NCBI GenBank assembly: GCA_028723145.1
Contig: JAQYFM010000042.1
Span: 1 to 12,877, forward strand
Direction of reading: 5' to 3'
Source: Spirochaetales bacterium
GTDB lineage: Bacteria; Spirochaetota; Spirochaetia; Sphaerochaetales; Sphaerochaetaceae
Length of the DNA: 12,877 bases
Made by a program: the position numbers and the translations under genes. The notes beneath the pieces were generated by a model. That model did not search any database. It was given only the letters and a program-made list of their open reading frames with translations, and was not told the DNA's origin. Below, one piece after another: positions 6,934 to 12,877 of the stretch (the stretch's first letter is position 1; each line of letters begins with the position of its first letter).

Positions 6934-8296
6934 GTAAAGTAAGATTACTTCTTCCTGTTAGCTTTTCATAACAGTTTTGGTAATTATCACTCTTTTTTAT
7001 GCAGATGGCTTCAAGATCATCTGCTTCTTTTTTAGCCATATCAAGTCTTAAGTTATTAGCAGCACCGATACTAGTTCTACTTTTTAAAGCCTCATATGGA
7101 TCATCAGCTTTAACATTCTCTAAGCTAAGGCCTACTTCCTTATAACTATCTCTAAAACTTTTACCTTCCTTAACCATTCTAAATACCTTATCGGTTGCAT
7201 ATAGCTCACTTTTGCATGCACCAACTAGCTTTTCTTCATGAACGACCAAGCCGTCTACCATGCGAGCCATTATTGCAACTAAATCAAAGGTTGCACGAAT
7301 GCCCTCAATAACAGGTTCTTTAGTATCTTGGAAATCACGGTTGTAGCCGCTAGGAAGGCTTCTAATTGTATCCTTTACTCTCTCTGAACAAGAGGTAATC
7401 AAACTACTTCTACTCCTTGCTAACTCTAAGCCATCAGGATTTTTCTTTTGAGGCATAATTGAACTTCCGGTTGTAAGTTCCTTTGGAAGTGAAAAATAAC
7501 CAAACTCAGGAAGGGTAAATAGAATTAAGTCTTGGCTAAGCTTACTTATTGTTAGTGCAATATATGAAAGAGAATCTAAAAGAATAGCTTCAAATTTACC
7601 TCTAGAGTTATTTGAGTATAAAACATTGTTTTGTACCTTCTTAAATCCAAGTAATGACGCAGTAAGCTCTCTATCTAGGAATATTGGTGTTCCATAGGAA
7701 GCCGCAGAGCCTAATGGGGACTGGTCAAGTAAATCGTTAACACTTAATAATAGCTTTACCTCATCGATAAGCTCTTCAGCAAAGGACGCACTCCAAAGAC
7801 CTACAGAAGAAGGCATTGCAAGCTGCATATGTGTTCTACCTGGCATTGGTACAAACTCATATTCTAGTGCAAAAGCTAAAAGCTCTTTAGCAAAGGAAAT
7901 TGTTTCTGCTGCAATCTTGATGGAAGCTTCTCTCATGTAAAGTCTTAAAGCTGTCTGGACTTGGTCATTTCTACTTCTACCTGTATGAATTCTTTTTCCA
8001 GTTTCTCCAAAACGTGAACTCAAGTATCCTTCAATTGCGGTATGACAATCCTCATCCTCTTCTTTAATTTCAAAACCTGTTGTGAGCTTCTTTTCTATTA
8101 TTTCATTTAAACCTTGCTTTAACTCTTCAAGTTCAGAGTTAGAGAGGATGTTAATTTTATTAAGCATTGTTGCATGGGCAATTGATGCAACAACATCACT
8201 AATTAATAGTTCTTGGTCTAGGATGTAATCATTTCGAACTGTGAAATGTTGCATGAGTAAATCAAGTGAATAATTCTTCTGCCAAAGTTTAGCCAT
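6923..8296 (-). CDS. argH: Argininosuccinate lyase
   Basis: This cytoplasmic enzyme splits argininosuccinate into arginine and fumarate, the last step of arginine synthesis. At 457 residues it has the normal length. It belongs to the fumarase/aspartase superfamily and shows all three conserved blocks: EDEDCHTAIE with HTGRSRNDQV (80-89, 104-113), GRTHMQ (153-158, holding the Thr-His pair) and the signature GSSIMPQKKNPD (277-288) with the catalytic serine. SLPSGYNRDFQDTKEP (313-328) is specific to argininosuccinate lyases within the superfamily, which separates it from fumarase, aspartase and adenylosuccinate lyase. No other arginine gene is in the window; argininosuccinate synthase must lie elsewhere, or the substrate comes from another route. 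A GGAG Shine-Dalgarno (8302-8305) is five bases before the ATG. The 3' end overlaps the convergent phosphate transporter gene by 11 bp. Confidence 0.96.
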   Translation of the reverse strand: MAKLWQKNYSLDLLMQHFTVRNDYILDQELLISDVVASIAHATMLNKINILSNSELEELKQGLNEIIEKKLTTGFEIKEEDEDCHTAIEGYLSSRFGETGKRIHTGRSRNDQVQTALRLYMREASIKIAAETISFAKELLAFALEYEFVPMPGRTHMQLAMPSSVGLWSASFAEELIDEVKLLLSVNDLLDQSPLGSAASYGTPIFLDRELTASLLGFKKVQNNVLYSNNSRGKFEAILLDSLSYIALTISKLSQDLILFTLPEFGYFSLPKELTTGSSIMPQKKNPDGLELARSRSSLITSCSERVKDTIRSLPSGYNRDFQDTKEPVIEGIRATFDLVAIMARMVDGLVVHEEKLVGACKSELYATDKVFRMVKEGKSFRDSYKEVGLSLENVKADDPYEALKSRTSIGAANNLRLDMAKKEADDLEAICIKKSDNYQNCYEKLTGRSNLTLLTW

Positions 8297-8301
8297 TTTT
8301 T

Positions 8302-8337
8302 CTCCAAAATAGAAAAACTACATTTTTTATTATTATA
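8302..8337 (-). promoter_or_regulatory. argH promoter -10 and ribosome binding site
   Basis: On the minus strand a perfect TATAAT lies at 8332-8337. A transcript starting about seven bases downstream would have a leader of roughly 29 bases carrying GGAG at 8302-8305. No good -35 is seen at 16-18 bp spacing, because that position falls inside the divergent lipoprotein gene. The overlapping plus-strand TATTAT (8331-8336) could serve that gene, leaving almost no leader. Confidence 0.35.
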
Positions 8338-8340
8338 AGT

Positions 8341-9306
8341 ATGAAATATTTAACTGTTTTTCTTTTAATTCTTTTATCACTAATTGGATGTCAAAGCCAA
8401 GAGCTTATTGAAGTTTTTAATATGATTAGTGCAGAAGATAAAACTCTTCCAAAACTAATTAGCTTAAGGGTCGAGGATCAAGAAAGTGCTAGTGTTGAAT
8501 TTAATGAGAATATTAAGATAAATAAAATTTATCTCGATAGCAATCCTATTTCTTGGGAATATATTACTCCATCAAAGGTAAAAATTAAATTTAACCAAAA
8601 GCTCAAAGTAAGCCAAAAATATGAGTTGTATTTCATTGCTCAAGATTTAAAAGGCAATACCTCAAGCTTCCTTTTTACCATCTCTGGTACAAACCCAAAT
8701 ATCCCAATATTAAAAATTACAGAGTTATCCTCAAAGGGGACAGATACACAACCAGAAAGGATTGAACTATTTGCACATAGTAGTGGAAATACTGAAGGTA
8801 TTTATTGCGCAAACGGAACAAAAGGTAATGAAAGCTATGGCTTCACCCTTCCTTCAATCGATGTGAAACGAGGAGACTACATAGTAATTTACTGGAATAG
8901 TGAACCTGAGAAAGAAAGCTTTATTAATAAAACTGGAAATACCGCATACCTAGTAAAAGCTGATAGTCCTACTAAGCTTGCTACAAATAATGGATGCTTT
9001 GTAATTTATGATAGCATTAGTGGAAATGGTACTATTCTTGATGCTCTAGTTTATTATGATGGAGAAGCAACTACATATTCAAACCTTGGAAGTGCTAGCG
9101 TTGAAAAAAGCTACAACGAGCTTAAAAATGAATTTGAATGGTTCGATGAACCAGTACTTGCAAAATTCACAACAAGTACAAGAACAATTAATAGGTATAA
9201 TGGAAGTGATGATACAAATCGCTCAGCTGATTTTTATATCTGTGACACAAAAGGTATTTCTTTTGGAAATAGTAATACTGAAACCTTATATAAGCCAGAA
9301 ATCTAG
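8341..9306 (+). CDS. Surface/periplasmic lipoprotein with Ig-like and lamin-tail-like domains
   Basis: The 321-residue protein begins with a lipoprotein signal: a short basic start (MK), a hydrophobic core and a lipobox Leu-Ile-Gly-Cys with the lipidated Cys at residue 17. Residues about 36-115 look like an SbsA/Big-type Ig-like domain (beta-rich, ending DLKGNTSSFLFTISG). Residues about 123-312 resemble a lamin-tail domain: opening ILKITELSS with ERIELF, and closing with RTINRY, DTNRSADFY and GISFGNSN, the pattern that ends bacterial lamin-tail proteins (family knowledge, matched by eye). No catalytic motif is visible, so a structural or binding role at the envelope is inferred. The gene is divergent from argH by 44 bp, has no visible Shine-Dalgarno, and ends three bases before an intrinsic terminator hairpin, suggesting a single-gene transcript. 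The lipobox confirms this start. Confidence 0.85.
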   Translation: MKYLTVFLLILLSLIGCQSQELIEVFNMISAEDKTLPKLISLRVEDQESASVEFNENIKINKIYLDSNPISWEYITPSKVKIKFNQKLKVSQKYELYFIAQDLKGNTSSFLFTISGTNPNIPILKITELSSKGTDTQPERIELFAHSSGNTEGIYCANGTKGNESYGFTLPSIDVKRGDYIVIYWNSEPEKESFINKTGNTAYLVKADSPTKLATNNGCFVIYDSISGNGTILDALVYYDGEATTYSNLGSASVEKSYNELKNEFEWFDEPVLAKFTTSTRTINRYNGSDDTNRSADFYICDTKGISFGNSNTETLYKPEI

Positions 9307-9335
9307 GGTTGGAAAAGCTCCAACCCTAATTTTTG
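9304..9335 (+). terminator. Intrinsic terminator after the lipoprotein gene, possibly two-way with ssb
   Basis: A perfect 10-bp stem TAGGGTTGGA (9304-9313) pairs with TCCAACCCTA (9319-9328) around a five-base loop, followed by AATTTTTG. The stem begins inside the lipoprotein TAG stop codon. Read on the minus strand the same hairpin follows the ssb stop by seven bases, but only a weak T tract (GATTTCT) follows, so termination of ssb is less certain. Confidence 0.9.
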
Positions 9336-9773
9336 TTAATACTCATAAACAAAAGCGTTTTCACAAACACTTTCATCCTTTTCTGAGTTAATAACCATTT
9401 CCTCTTCGACCAATGTGTTTTCCTTACTATTTACCTTAGTAAGTCTCTTAAACTCAATATGCTCCGCAACAATTAGGATTTTTTCCCTAGTTTTGTCATC
9501 TTGAGTCTTCCACTCACTCATTCTAATTCGACCAACAACTCTAATAGTCATACCCTTTTGAATGTATTCTAAAGCCTTCTTTCCAAGCTTACCCCAAGCC
9601 TCAACATCTATAAAAAGAGTATCTTGAGTCTTTTGGTTTTCAAAGTTGGTATAAAACCTATTTGAAGCAAGACGAATAATAACGAGTTCCGCACTAGTTT
9701 TGCTACTTGTGTGGACTGCTTTTGGTTCAAAGCACACCTTTCCTTCAATAAGGATACAATTAAGATGATTCAT
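9336..9773 (-). CDS. ssb: Single-stranded DNA-binding protein
   Basis: The 145-residue protein has an OB-fold single-strand DNA-binding domain over residues 1-110: MNHLNCILIEGKV at the start, then TLFIDVEAWGKLGKKA (52-67), IQKGMTIRVVGRIRMSEW (71-88) and ILIVAEHIEFK (99-109), all in the expected order. It would bind single-stranded DNA in replication, recombination and repair, normally as a tetramer. The linker and tail (111-145) are short and acidic, but the C-terminus reads AFVYEY rather than the usual DDDIPF-type tip that recruits partner proteins. It stands alone, not between ribosomal protein genes rpsF and rpsR as main ssb genes often do, so it may be a second paralogue (inference). A perfect AGGAGG Shine-Dalgarno sits six bases before the ATG, predicting strong translation. 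Confidence 0.88.
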   Translation of the reverse strand: MNHLNCILIEGKVCFEPKAVHTSSKTSAELVIIRLASNRFYTNFENQKTQDTLFIDVEAWGKLGKKALEYIQKGMTIRVVGRIRMSEWKTQDDKTREKILIVAEHIEFKRLTKVNSKENTLVEEEMVINSEKDESVCENAFVYEY

Positions 9774-9861
9774 AAAATACCTCCTGTTATAAATGCATCT
9801 ACTAATAATAGAAGTAAAATTGAATTTTTTATGCTAAGATGGAAAAACAAGGAGTAAACAA
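9774..9861. promoter_or_regulatory. Divergent ssb/pyrH promoter region with strong ribosome binding sites
   Basis: This 88-bp gap serves two divergent genes. Minus strand: AGGAGG at 9780-9785, six bases from the ssb ATG, and a TATTAT -10-like hexamer at 9805-9810. Plus strand: AAGGAG at 9849-9854, seven bases from the pyrH ATG, and a TATGCT -10-like hexamer at 9830-9835. No convincing -35 was found for either, so only the ribosome binding sites are firm. Confidence 0.5.
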
Positions 9862-10545
9862 ATGTTATCAGTACTATCACTTGGAGGATCTATTATTGCT
9901 CCAAACAAACCAGATACAGAGTTTTTAAAGGCCTTTAGAGAAGCAGTTTGTGCTTATCTAGAAGAGGATAAAGAGAGAAAATTAATACTTGTTTGTGGAG
10001 GTGGTGCTCCAGCAAGAGATTATCAAGGTGCTTTAAGAGAAGTTAAACCAGATTCAGACTCATACATCCAGGATATGCTTGGAATTAAAGCAACTCATTT
10101 AAATGGAAGCTTAGTTAGAGCTATTTTTGCTGATTACTGTCAAAATGAACTAGTTACTGACCCAACTCAAGATATAGAATTTAAAGGAAGAATCTTAGTT
10201 GCAGCTGGTTGGAAGCCTGGTTTTTCTACTGACACAGATGCAGTCTACCTTGCAAAAAAGTTTGGAGGTAAATTAATTATTAACCTTTCAAACATTGCTA
10301 AGGTTTATACAGATGATCCAAGAAAGAATCCAAATGCACAGCCTTTAGACAATATCTCTTGGCCTGATTTCATTACTATGGTAGGAACCGAGTGGATTCC
10401 AGGAAAGAATACACCATTTGACCCAATTGCATCAGGATTAGCAAAGGATGCACAGCTTAAGGTTGTATGTGCAGATGGTAGAAACATCGAAAACACAATT
10501 AAAATCTTAAAGGGTGAAGATTATATTGGAACAACTATTGGTTAA
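9862..10545 (+). CDS. pyrH: UMP kinase, archaeal/spirochaete type
   Basis: This cytoplasmic enzyme phosphorylates UMP to UDP with ATP in pyrimidine nucleotide synthesis. At 227 residues it belongs to the amino acid kinase fold: LSLGGSI (5-11) is the N-terminal phosphate loop, VCGGGAPARDY (44-54) is the glycine-rich nucleotide site, GWKPGFSTDTDAV (116-128) binds UMP and starts the catalytic helix, and NLSNIAKVYTDDPRKNP (141-157) is the nucleotide-binding stretch. The GGGAPARDY and GWKPGFSTD wording is that of the archaeal-type family, which also occurs in spirochaetes, rather than the usual hexameric bacterial PyrH. The common tsf-pyrH-frr neighbourhood is absent; the gene stands alone, divergent from ssb. 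The 3' end overlaps the convergent radical SAM gene by 11 bp, with no separate terminator. Confidence 0.92.
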   Translation: MLSVLSLGGSIIAPNKPDTEFLKAFREAVCAYLEEDKERKLILVCGGGAPARDYQGALREVKPDSDSYIQDMLGIKATHLNGSLVRAIFADYCQNELVTDPTQDIEFKGRILVAAGWKPGFSTDTDAVYLAKKFGGKLIINLSNIAKVYTDDPRKNPNAQPLDNISWPDFITMVGTEWIPGKNTPFDPIASGLAKDAQLKVVCADGRNIENTIKILKGEDYIGTTIG

Positions 10546-11470
10546 TATATTTCTTCTTCAAACTTAAGAAGTATGGGTTGGGATCTGCAAAGGGGGAAGG
10601 AAAAGGTACATCCTTATTAAAATCTGGAATCCATAGGATCTCATCCCCTAATTCTTGTACAAATCCTTCTTCAATTCCTAAATAATCTAAACTATCGAGT
10701 AAAAAATCATACTCATCTTCACTTATCTTCTTAAAGCCAGGATTTTCAAGTGGAGGTACAAATTGAACCATTAAGGATAAAAAGCAATTATCCTTATAGT
10801 GCTTTGCATAATAACTCAAAACATCTAAGGTTGCTTTAAGAGAATCTGGAAATACTAAGTGCCTTACAATAGTACCCCTTATTTTATCAAGGTCTGTTAC
10901 AGGGTGGGTTTTAGTAATAAAATCCATAACAGGAAGAATATAATCAGTATATTTTTCTCTTCCACAAAATTTAGAGGCAACATTCTTATCAAGAGTTTTC
11001 ATATCCATTAAATATAAATCTATATAAGGGTCAATTAATGTTAATCCTTCGATGCTTTCGTAGCCGGATGAGTTGTAAACAACAGGAAGGTTAAAGCCTT
11101 TATCCTTTGCTATTATTAATGCTTCTATAATTGAAGGAATAAAATGAGTTCCGGTTACTAAATTTAATGTAGTCGCACCTTGCTCCTGTAAACTAAGCAT
11201 TAATTCAGATAACTCTTCATTTGTAATATTAAAGCCCATATTACTTCCAAGAGCGCCTGAAATTTGATGGTTTTGACAGTATTTACAGTGTAAAGGACAC
11301 CCTGTGAAAAAGATCATACCAGATCCCTTTTCACCGGTTAGAGGAGGTTCTTCCCCTCTATGCAGTCCGGACCATGCAATTCGGACTTTATCACTTTGGC
11401 CGCAAAGGCCAACTTTTACTCTTCTATCTACTTGGCAGTAGTTAGGACAAAGTTTACATTTTTCGTACAT
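10535..11470 (-). CDS. Radical SAM protein, PflA-like (COG1313/PflX type)
   Basis: This 311-residue protein has the radical SAM iron-sulfur motif CPLHCKYC (Cys58, Cys62, Cys65), which binds a 4Fe-4S cluster that cleaves S-adenosylmethionine. Before it lies a second cysteine set, CKLCPNYC plus GLCG (Cys5, 8, 12, 23), typical of the PflX group of proteins related to pyruvate formate-lyase activating enzyme. Conserved EEPPLTGEKGSGMIFFTG precedes the cluster motif, and LNLVTGTHF and LYLMDMKTL lie in the barrel. The family's substrate is generally unknown, and no formate-lyase or glycyl-radical gene is nearby, so I give no reaction. The N-terminal CKLCPNYC supports the start at 11470. The gene is divergent from the patatin gene with 41 bp between likely start codons, and tail-to-tail with pyrH. 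Confidence 0.88.
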   Translation of the reverse strand: MYEKCKLCPNYCQVDRRVKVGLCGQSDKVRIAWSGLHRGEEPPLTGEKGSGMIFFTGCPLHCKYCQNHQISGALGSNMGFNITNEELSELMLSLQEQGATTLNLVTGTHFIPSIIEALIIAKDKGFNLPVVYNSSGYESIEGLTLIDPYIDLYLMDMKTLDKNVASKFCGREKYTDYILPVMDFITKTHPVTDLDKIRGTIVRHLVFPDSLKATLDVLSYYAKHYKDNCFLSLMVQFVPPLENPGFKKISEDEYDFLLDSLDYLGIEEGFVQELGDEILWIPDFNKDVPFPSPFADPNPYFLSLKKKYINQ

Positions 11471-11511
11471 ATCTCTTGACCCATATCGCTGAATGTTGCA
11501 TCTTGTTTTCT

Positions 11512-12636
11512 ATGGGTATATGGAATAACATCTTTAAAAAAGAAATACAAGAAGAAGAACGCTTTATTCTATCTATTGATGGAGGAGGAATTAGAGGAAT
11601 AATTCCAGCAGTAGTACTTTCATACCTTTCTTCTAAAATAAATGACAATATTCCATTTTACGCACACTTCGATTTAATTGCAGGCACAAGCACTGGAGGT
11701 ATCATTTCTCTTGGTCTTGCATTAGAAAATGCTGAGATTCAAAAAGAAAAAAAAGAGGACTTTGAATACTATAAGAAAGTAAAGAAAAATATCTTTAAAA
11801 GTGAAAATATTTTCAAAGGACTTATCAAACCATGTGCAGATCCAAAGTTAATCGAAGGAATTTACTTAGACCATGGAAAAGAAATATTTGCACCAAGAAC
11901 AAGACTTCTAGGAAGTGTATTTTCTGATAAATATGATAGTGCCTCATTAGAATTCTTCTATAGAACCCTATTTCACGATAGTAAGCTAAAGGATGCTTTA
12001 GTTCCAACTATGGTAGTTTCCTATGATTCGATTTCTGGTAGAGAGTGCTTGCTATCGAGTTATGGAAAGTATAATGAAACCCTCGTTCGTGATGCCGCTA
12101 GAGCCACAAGTGCTGCTCCTTTATACTTTTCTCCAAAGATTATGTTTGATGAAGATGGAAGTAAATTGGCACTCCTCGATGGAGGCTTAATTGCAAATAA
12201 CCCAGCTCTATTTGCTTACATTGAAGCAAAAAAGCTATATCCAAATGCAAAGAAGTTTACTATCCTTTCTCTTTCAACTGCTAGAAATATTTATAAATTT
12301 GATCCAACAGGTATCTTTGGGGGCCTTTCGTCATGGGCTGAGCCTGTTATGAAAATTTATCCAAATAGCCAAATGGTTATGACTGATGATACTCTTTATA
12401 GTCTTCCCGATTGCAAGTATATTAGAATATTTGATGAAATAAGTGATGAAAAAATAAAGCTTGATGATACAAAGCCAGAGACTTTACAGAAGCTTCATGA
12501 GGGTGGACTTAAACTTGTTGAAAAGTTCTCACAGGAGCTTGATAATTTTGCATTACGCCTATCAGAAAGATCAGATTATGATCATGTTAAGTTATCAAGT
12601 CGTTTAGCCCTGGAAGGTCCTACTAACCTCAGCTAA
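11512..12636 (+). CDS. Patatin-like phospholipase
   Basis: The 374-residue protein is a patatin-family serine lipase that would hydrolyse phospholipids or other acyl lipids with a Ser-Asp dyad. Visible motifs are the oxyanion-hole loop DGGGIRG (23-29), the nucleophile elbow GTSTGG (58-63, Ser60), RDAARATSAAPLYF (193-206) and the catalytic Asp in LLDGGLIANNP (221-231, Asp223). No signal peptide is seen, so it is probably cytoplasmic or loosely membrane bound. I start it at the ATG at 11512, which places the first beta strand at a normal distance. An in-frame TTG at 11476 would add 12 residues but lies only five bases from the divergent radical SAM start. Neither start has a clear Shine-Dalgarno. 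The last 33 bases overlap the convergent nucleosidase-like gene. No nucleotide cyclase gene lies beside it, so a role as a CBASS effector is not supported here. Confidence 0.88.
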   Translation: MGIWNNIFKKEIQEEERFILSIDGGGIRGIIPAVVLSYLSSKINDNIPFYAHFDLIAGTSTGGIISLGLALENAEIQKEKKEDFEYYKKVKKNIFKSENIFKGLIKPCADPKLIEGIYLDHGKEIFAPRTRLLGSVFSDKYDSASLEFFYRTLFHDSKLKDALVPTMVVSYDSISGRECLLSSYGKYNETLVRDAARATSAAPLYFSPKIMFDEDGSKLALLDGGLIANNPALFAYIEAKKLYPNAKKFTILSLSTARNIYKFDPTGIFGGLSSWAEPVMKIYPNSQMVMTDDTLYSLPDCKYIRIFDEISDEKIKLDDTKPETLQKLHEGGLKLVEKFSQELDNFALRLSERSDYDHVKLSSRLALEGPTNLS

Positions 12637-12877
12637 AGCCTTTTCATGGATGCTTATTGCAAGCTCTTTTAATACCTTTTTGTAATCCTTAAGCTTAACG
12701 TTTTCGCCAACAATATCACTTACACCCTTAATAATTAATACTTTTTTATTTAGCTTTTTATCATCTAAAGCAACTACATAAGCTTCCATATCATATATTT
12801 GTGCTTCATCAATAGCATTTGAACTAAAGGTATCAGAAGAAGCAATTACTACACCTTCACTATTAATATTAAGTGGT
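12604..12877 (-). CDS. MTA/SAH nucleosidase-like protein (5' part outside window)
   Basis: Ninety C-terminal residues are visible on the minus strand; the frame stays open to the right edge, so the gene starts beyond it. The order ASSDTF, then YDMEAYVVA, then KGVSDIVGE matches the C-terminal third of purine nucleoside phosphorylase/MTAN-family proteins. The Glu of DMEA and the Asp of GVSD lie 23 residues apart, the spacing of Glu174 and the catalytic Asp197 in E. coli MTA/SAH nucleosidase. The enzyme would cleave adenine from methylthioadenosine and S-adenosylhomocysteine, recycling products of SAM reactions. A related phosphorylase or futalosine hydrolase cannot be excluded from this fragment. 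Its 3' end overlaps the patatin gene by 33 bp. Confidence 0.75.
   Translation of the reverse strand, partial: PLNINSEGVVIASSDTFSSNAIDEAQIYDMEAYVVALDDKKLNKKVLIIKGVSDIVGENVKLKDYKKVLKELAISIHEKALAEVSRTFQG

Noticed and set aside
6937..6950. Inverted repeat AAGTAA/TTACTT just after the transporter stop, as a terminator
   Set aside because: The stem is six weak pairs with a two-base loop, inside argH coding sequence, and no T run follows.
10553..10571. Inverted repeat CTTCTT/AAGAAG near the pyrH/radical SAM junction, as a terminator
   Set aside because: The stem is only six pairs, lies inside the radical SAM coding region, and is not followed by a T tract on either strand.
11476..11511. TTG at 11476 as the patatin start
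   Set aside because: It adds 12 residues with no family support, has no Shine-Dalgarno, and crowds the divergent gene; ATG at 11512 gives normal spacing to the DGGGIRG strand. It remains possible.
11512..12636. Patatin as a CBASS (CapV-like) anti-phage effector
   Set aside because: No CD-NTase, ubiquitin-like transfer or other defence gene is adjacent; the neighbours are a radical SAM protein and a nucleosidase. Patatins are widespread outside defence.

Overview
The window is AT-rich, densely coded bacterial chromosome, most likely from a spirochaete and probably a host-associated Treponema-like organism. The clues are an archaeal/spirochaete-type UMP kinase, a long (427-residue) PRPP synthetase, a lipoprotein with Ig-like and lamin-tail-like domains, and a strongly acidic tandem-repeat protein. 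The lineage is inferred from gene types; no rRNA or other marker is present. I see no tRNA or rRNA gene, insertion sequence, integrase or CRISPR array, and no gene-free stretch longer than 300 bases. The longest gap is 187 bp.

Layout, left to right. Positions 1-5030 hold a minus-strand cluster, probably one operon, transcribed prs (PRPP synthetase), then a class I/II aminotransferase, then a very large acidic protein whose 3' end lies beyond the left edge. That protein has an unrecognised 457-residue N-terminal region, a long Asp/Glu-rich middle with a 56-codon duplication, and at least 14 copies of a six-residue Pro-x-Glu-Glu-Glu-x repeat (18 bp each). A 187-bp divergent promoter region separates prs from a plus-strand Na+/phosphate cotransporter with a PhoU-like tail; it holds 11-bp-spaced TTYACA-type repeats that could be a Pho-box-like operator. 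Next come argH (minus), divergent by 44 bp from a plus-strand lipoprotein gene that ends in a clear intrinsic terminator, and then ssb (minus), divergent from pyrH (plus). A PflA-like radical SAM gene (minus) is divergent from a patatin phospholipase gene (plus). The right edge cuts a minus-strand MTA/SAH nucleosidase-like gene.

Genes mostly alternate in strand. Three of the four convergent pairs overlap at their 3' ends (11, 11 and 33 bp) with no room for separate terminators. The fourth pair, lipoprotein/ssb, has the terminator. Most genes are housekeeping: nucleotide precursors (prs, pyrH, nucleosidase), arginine synthesis (argH), amino-acid metabolism, phosphate uptake and DNA maintenance (ssb). 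The least explained element is the acidic repeat protein coupled to the aminotransferase. I found no convincing multi-gene defence or mobile system.
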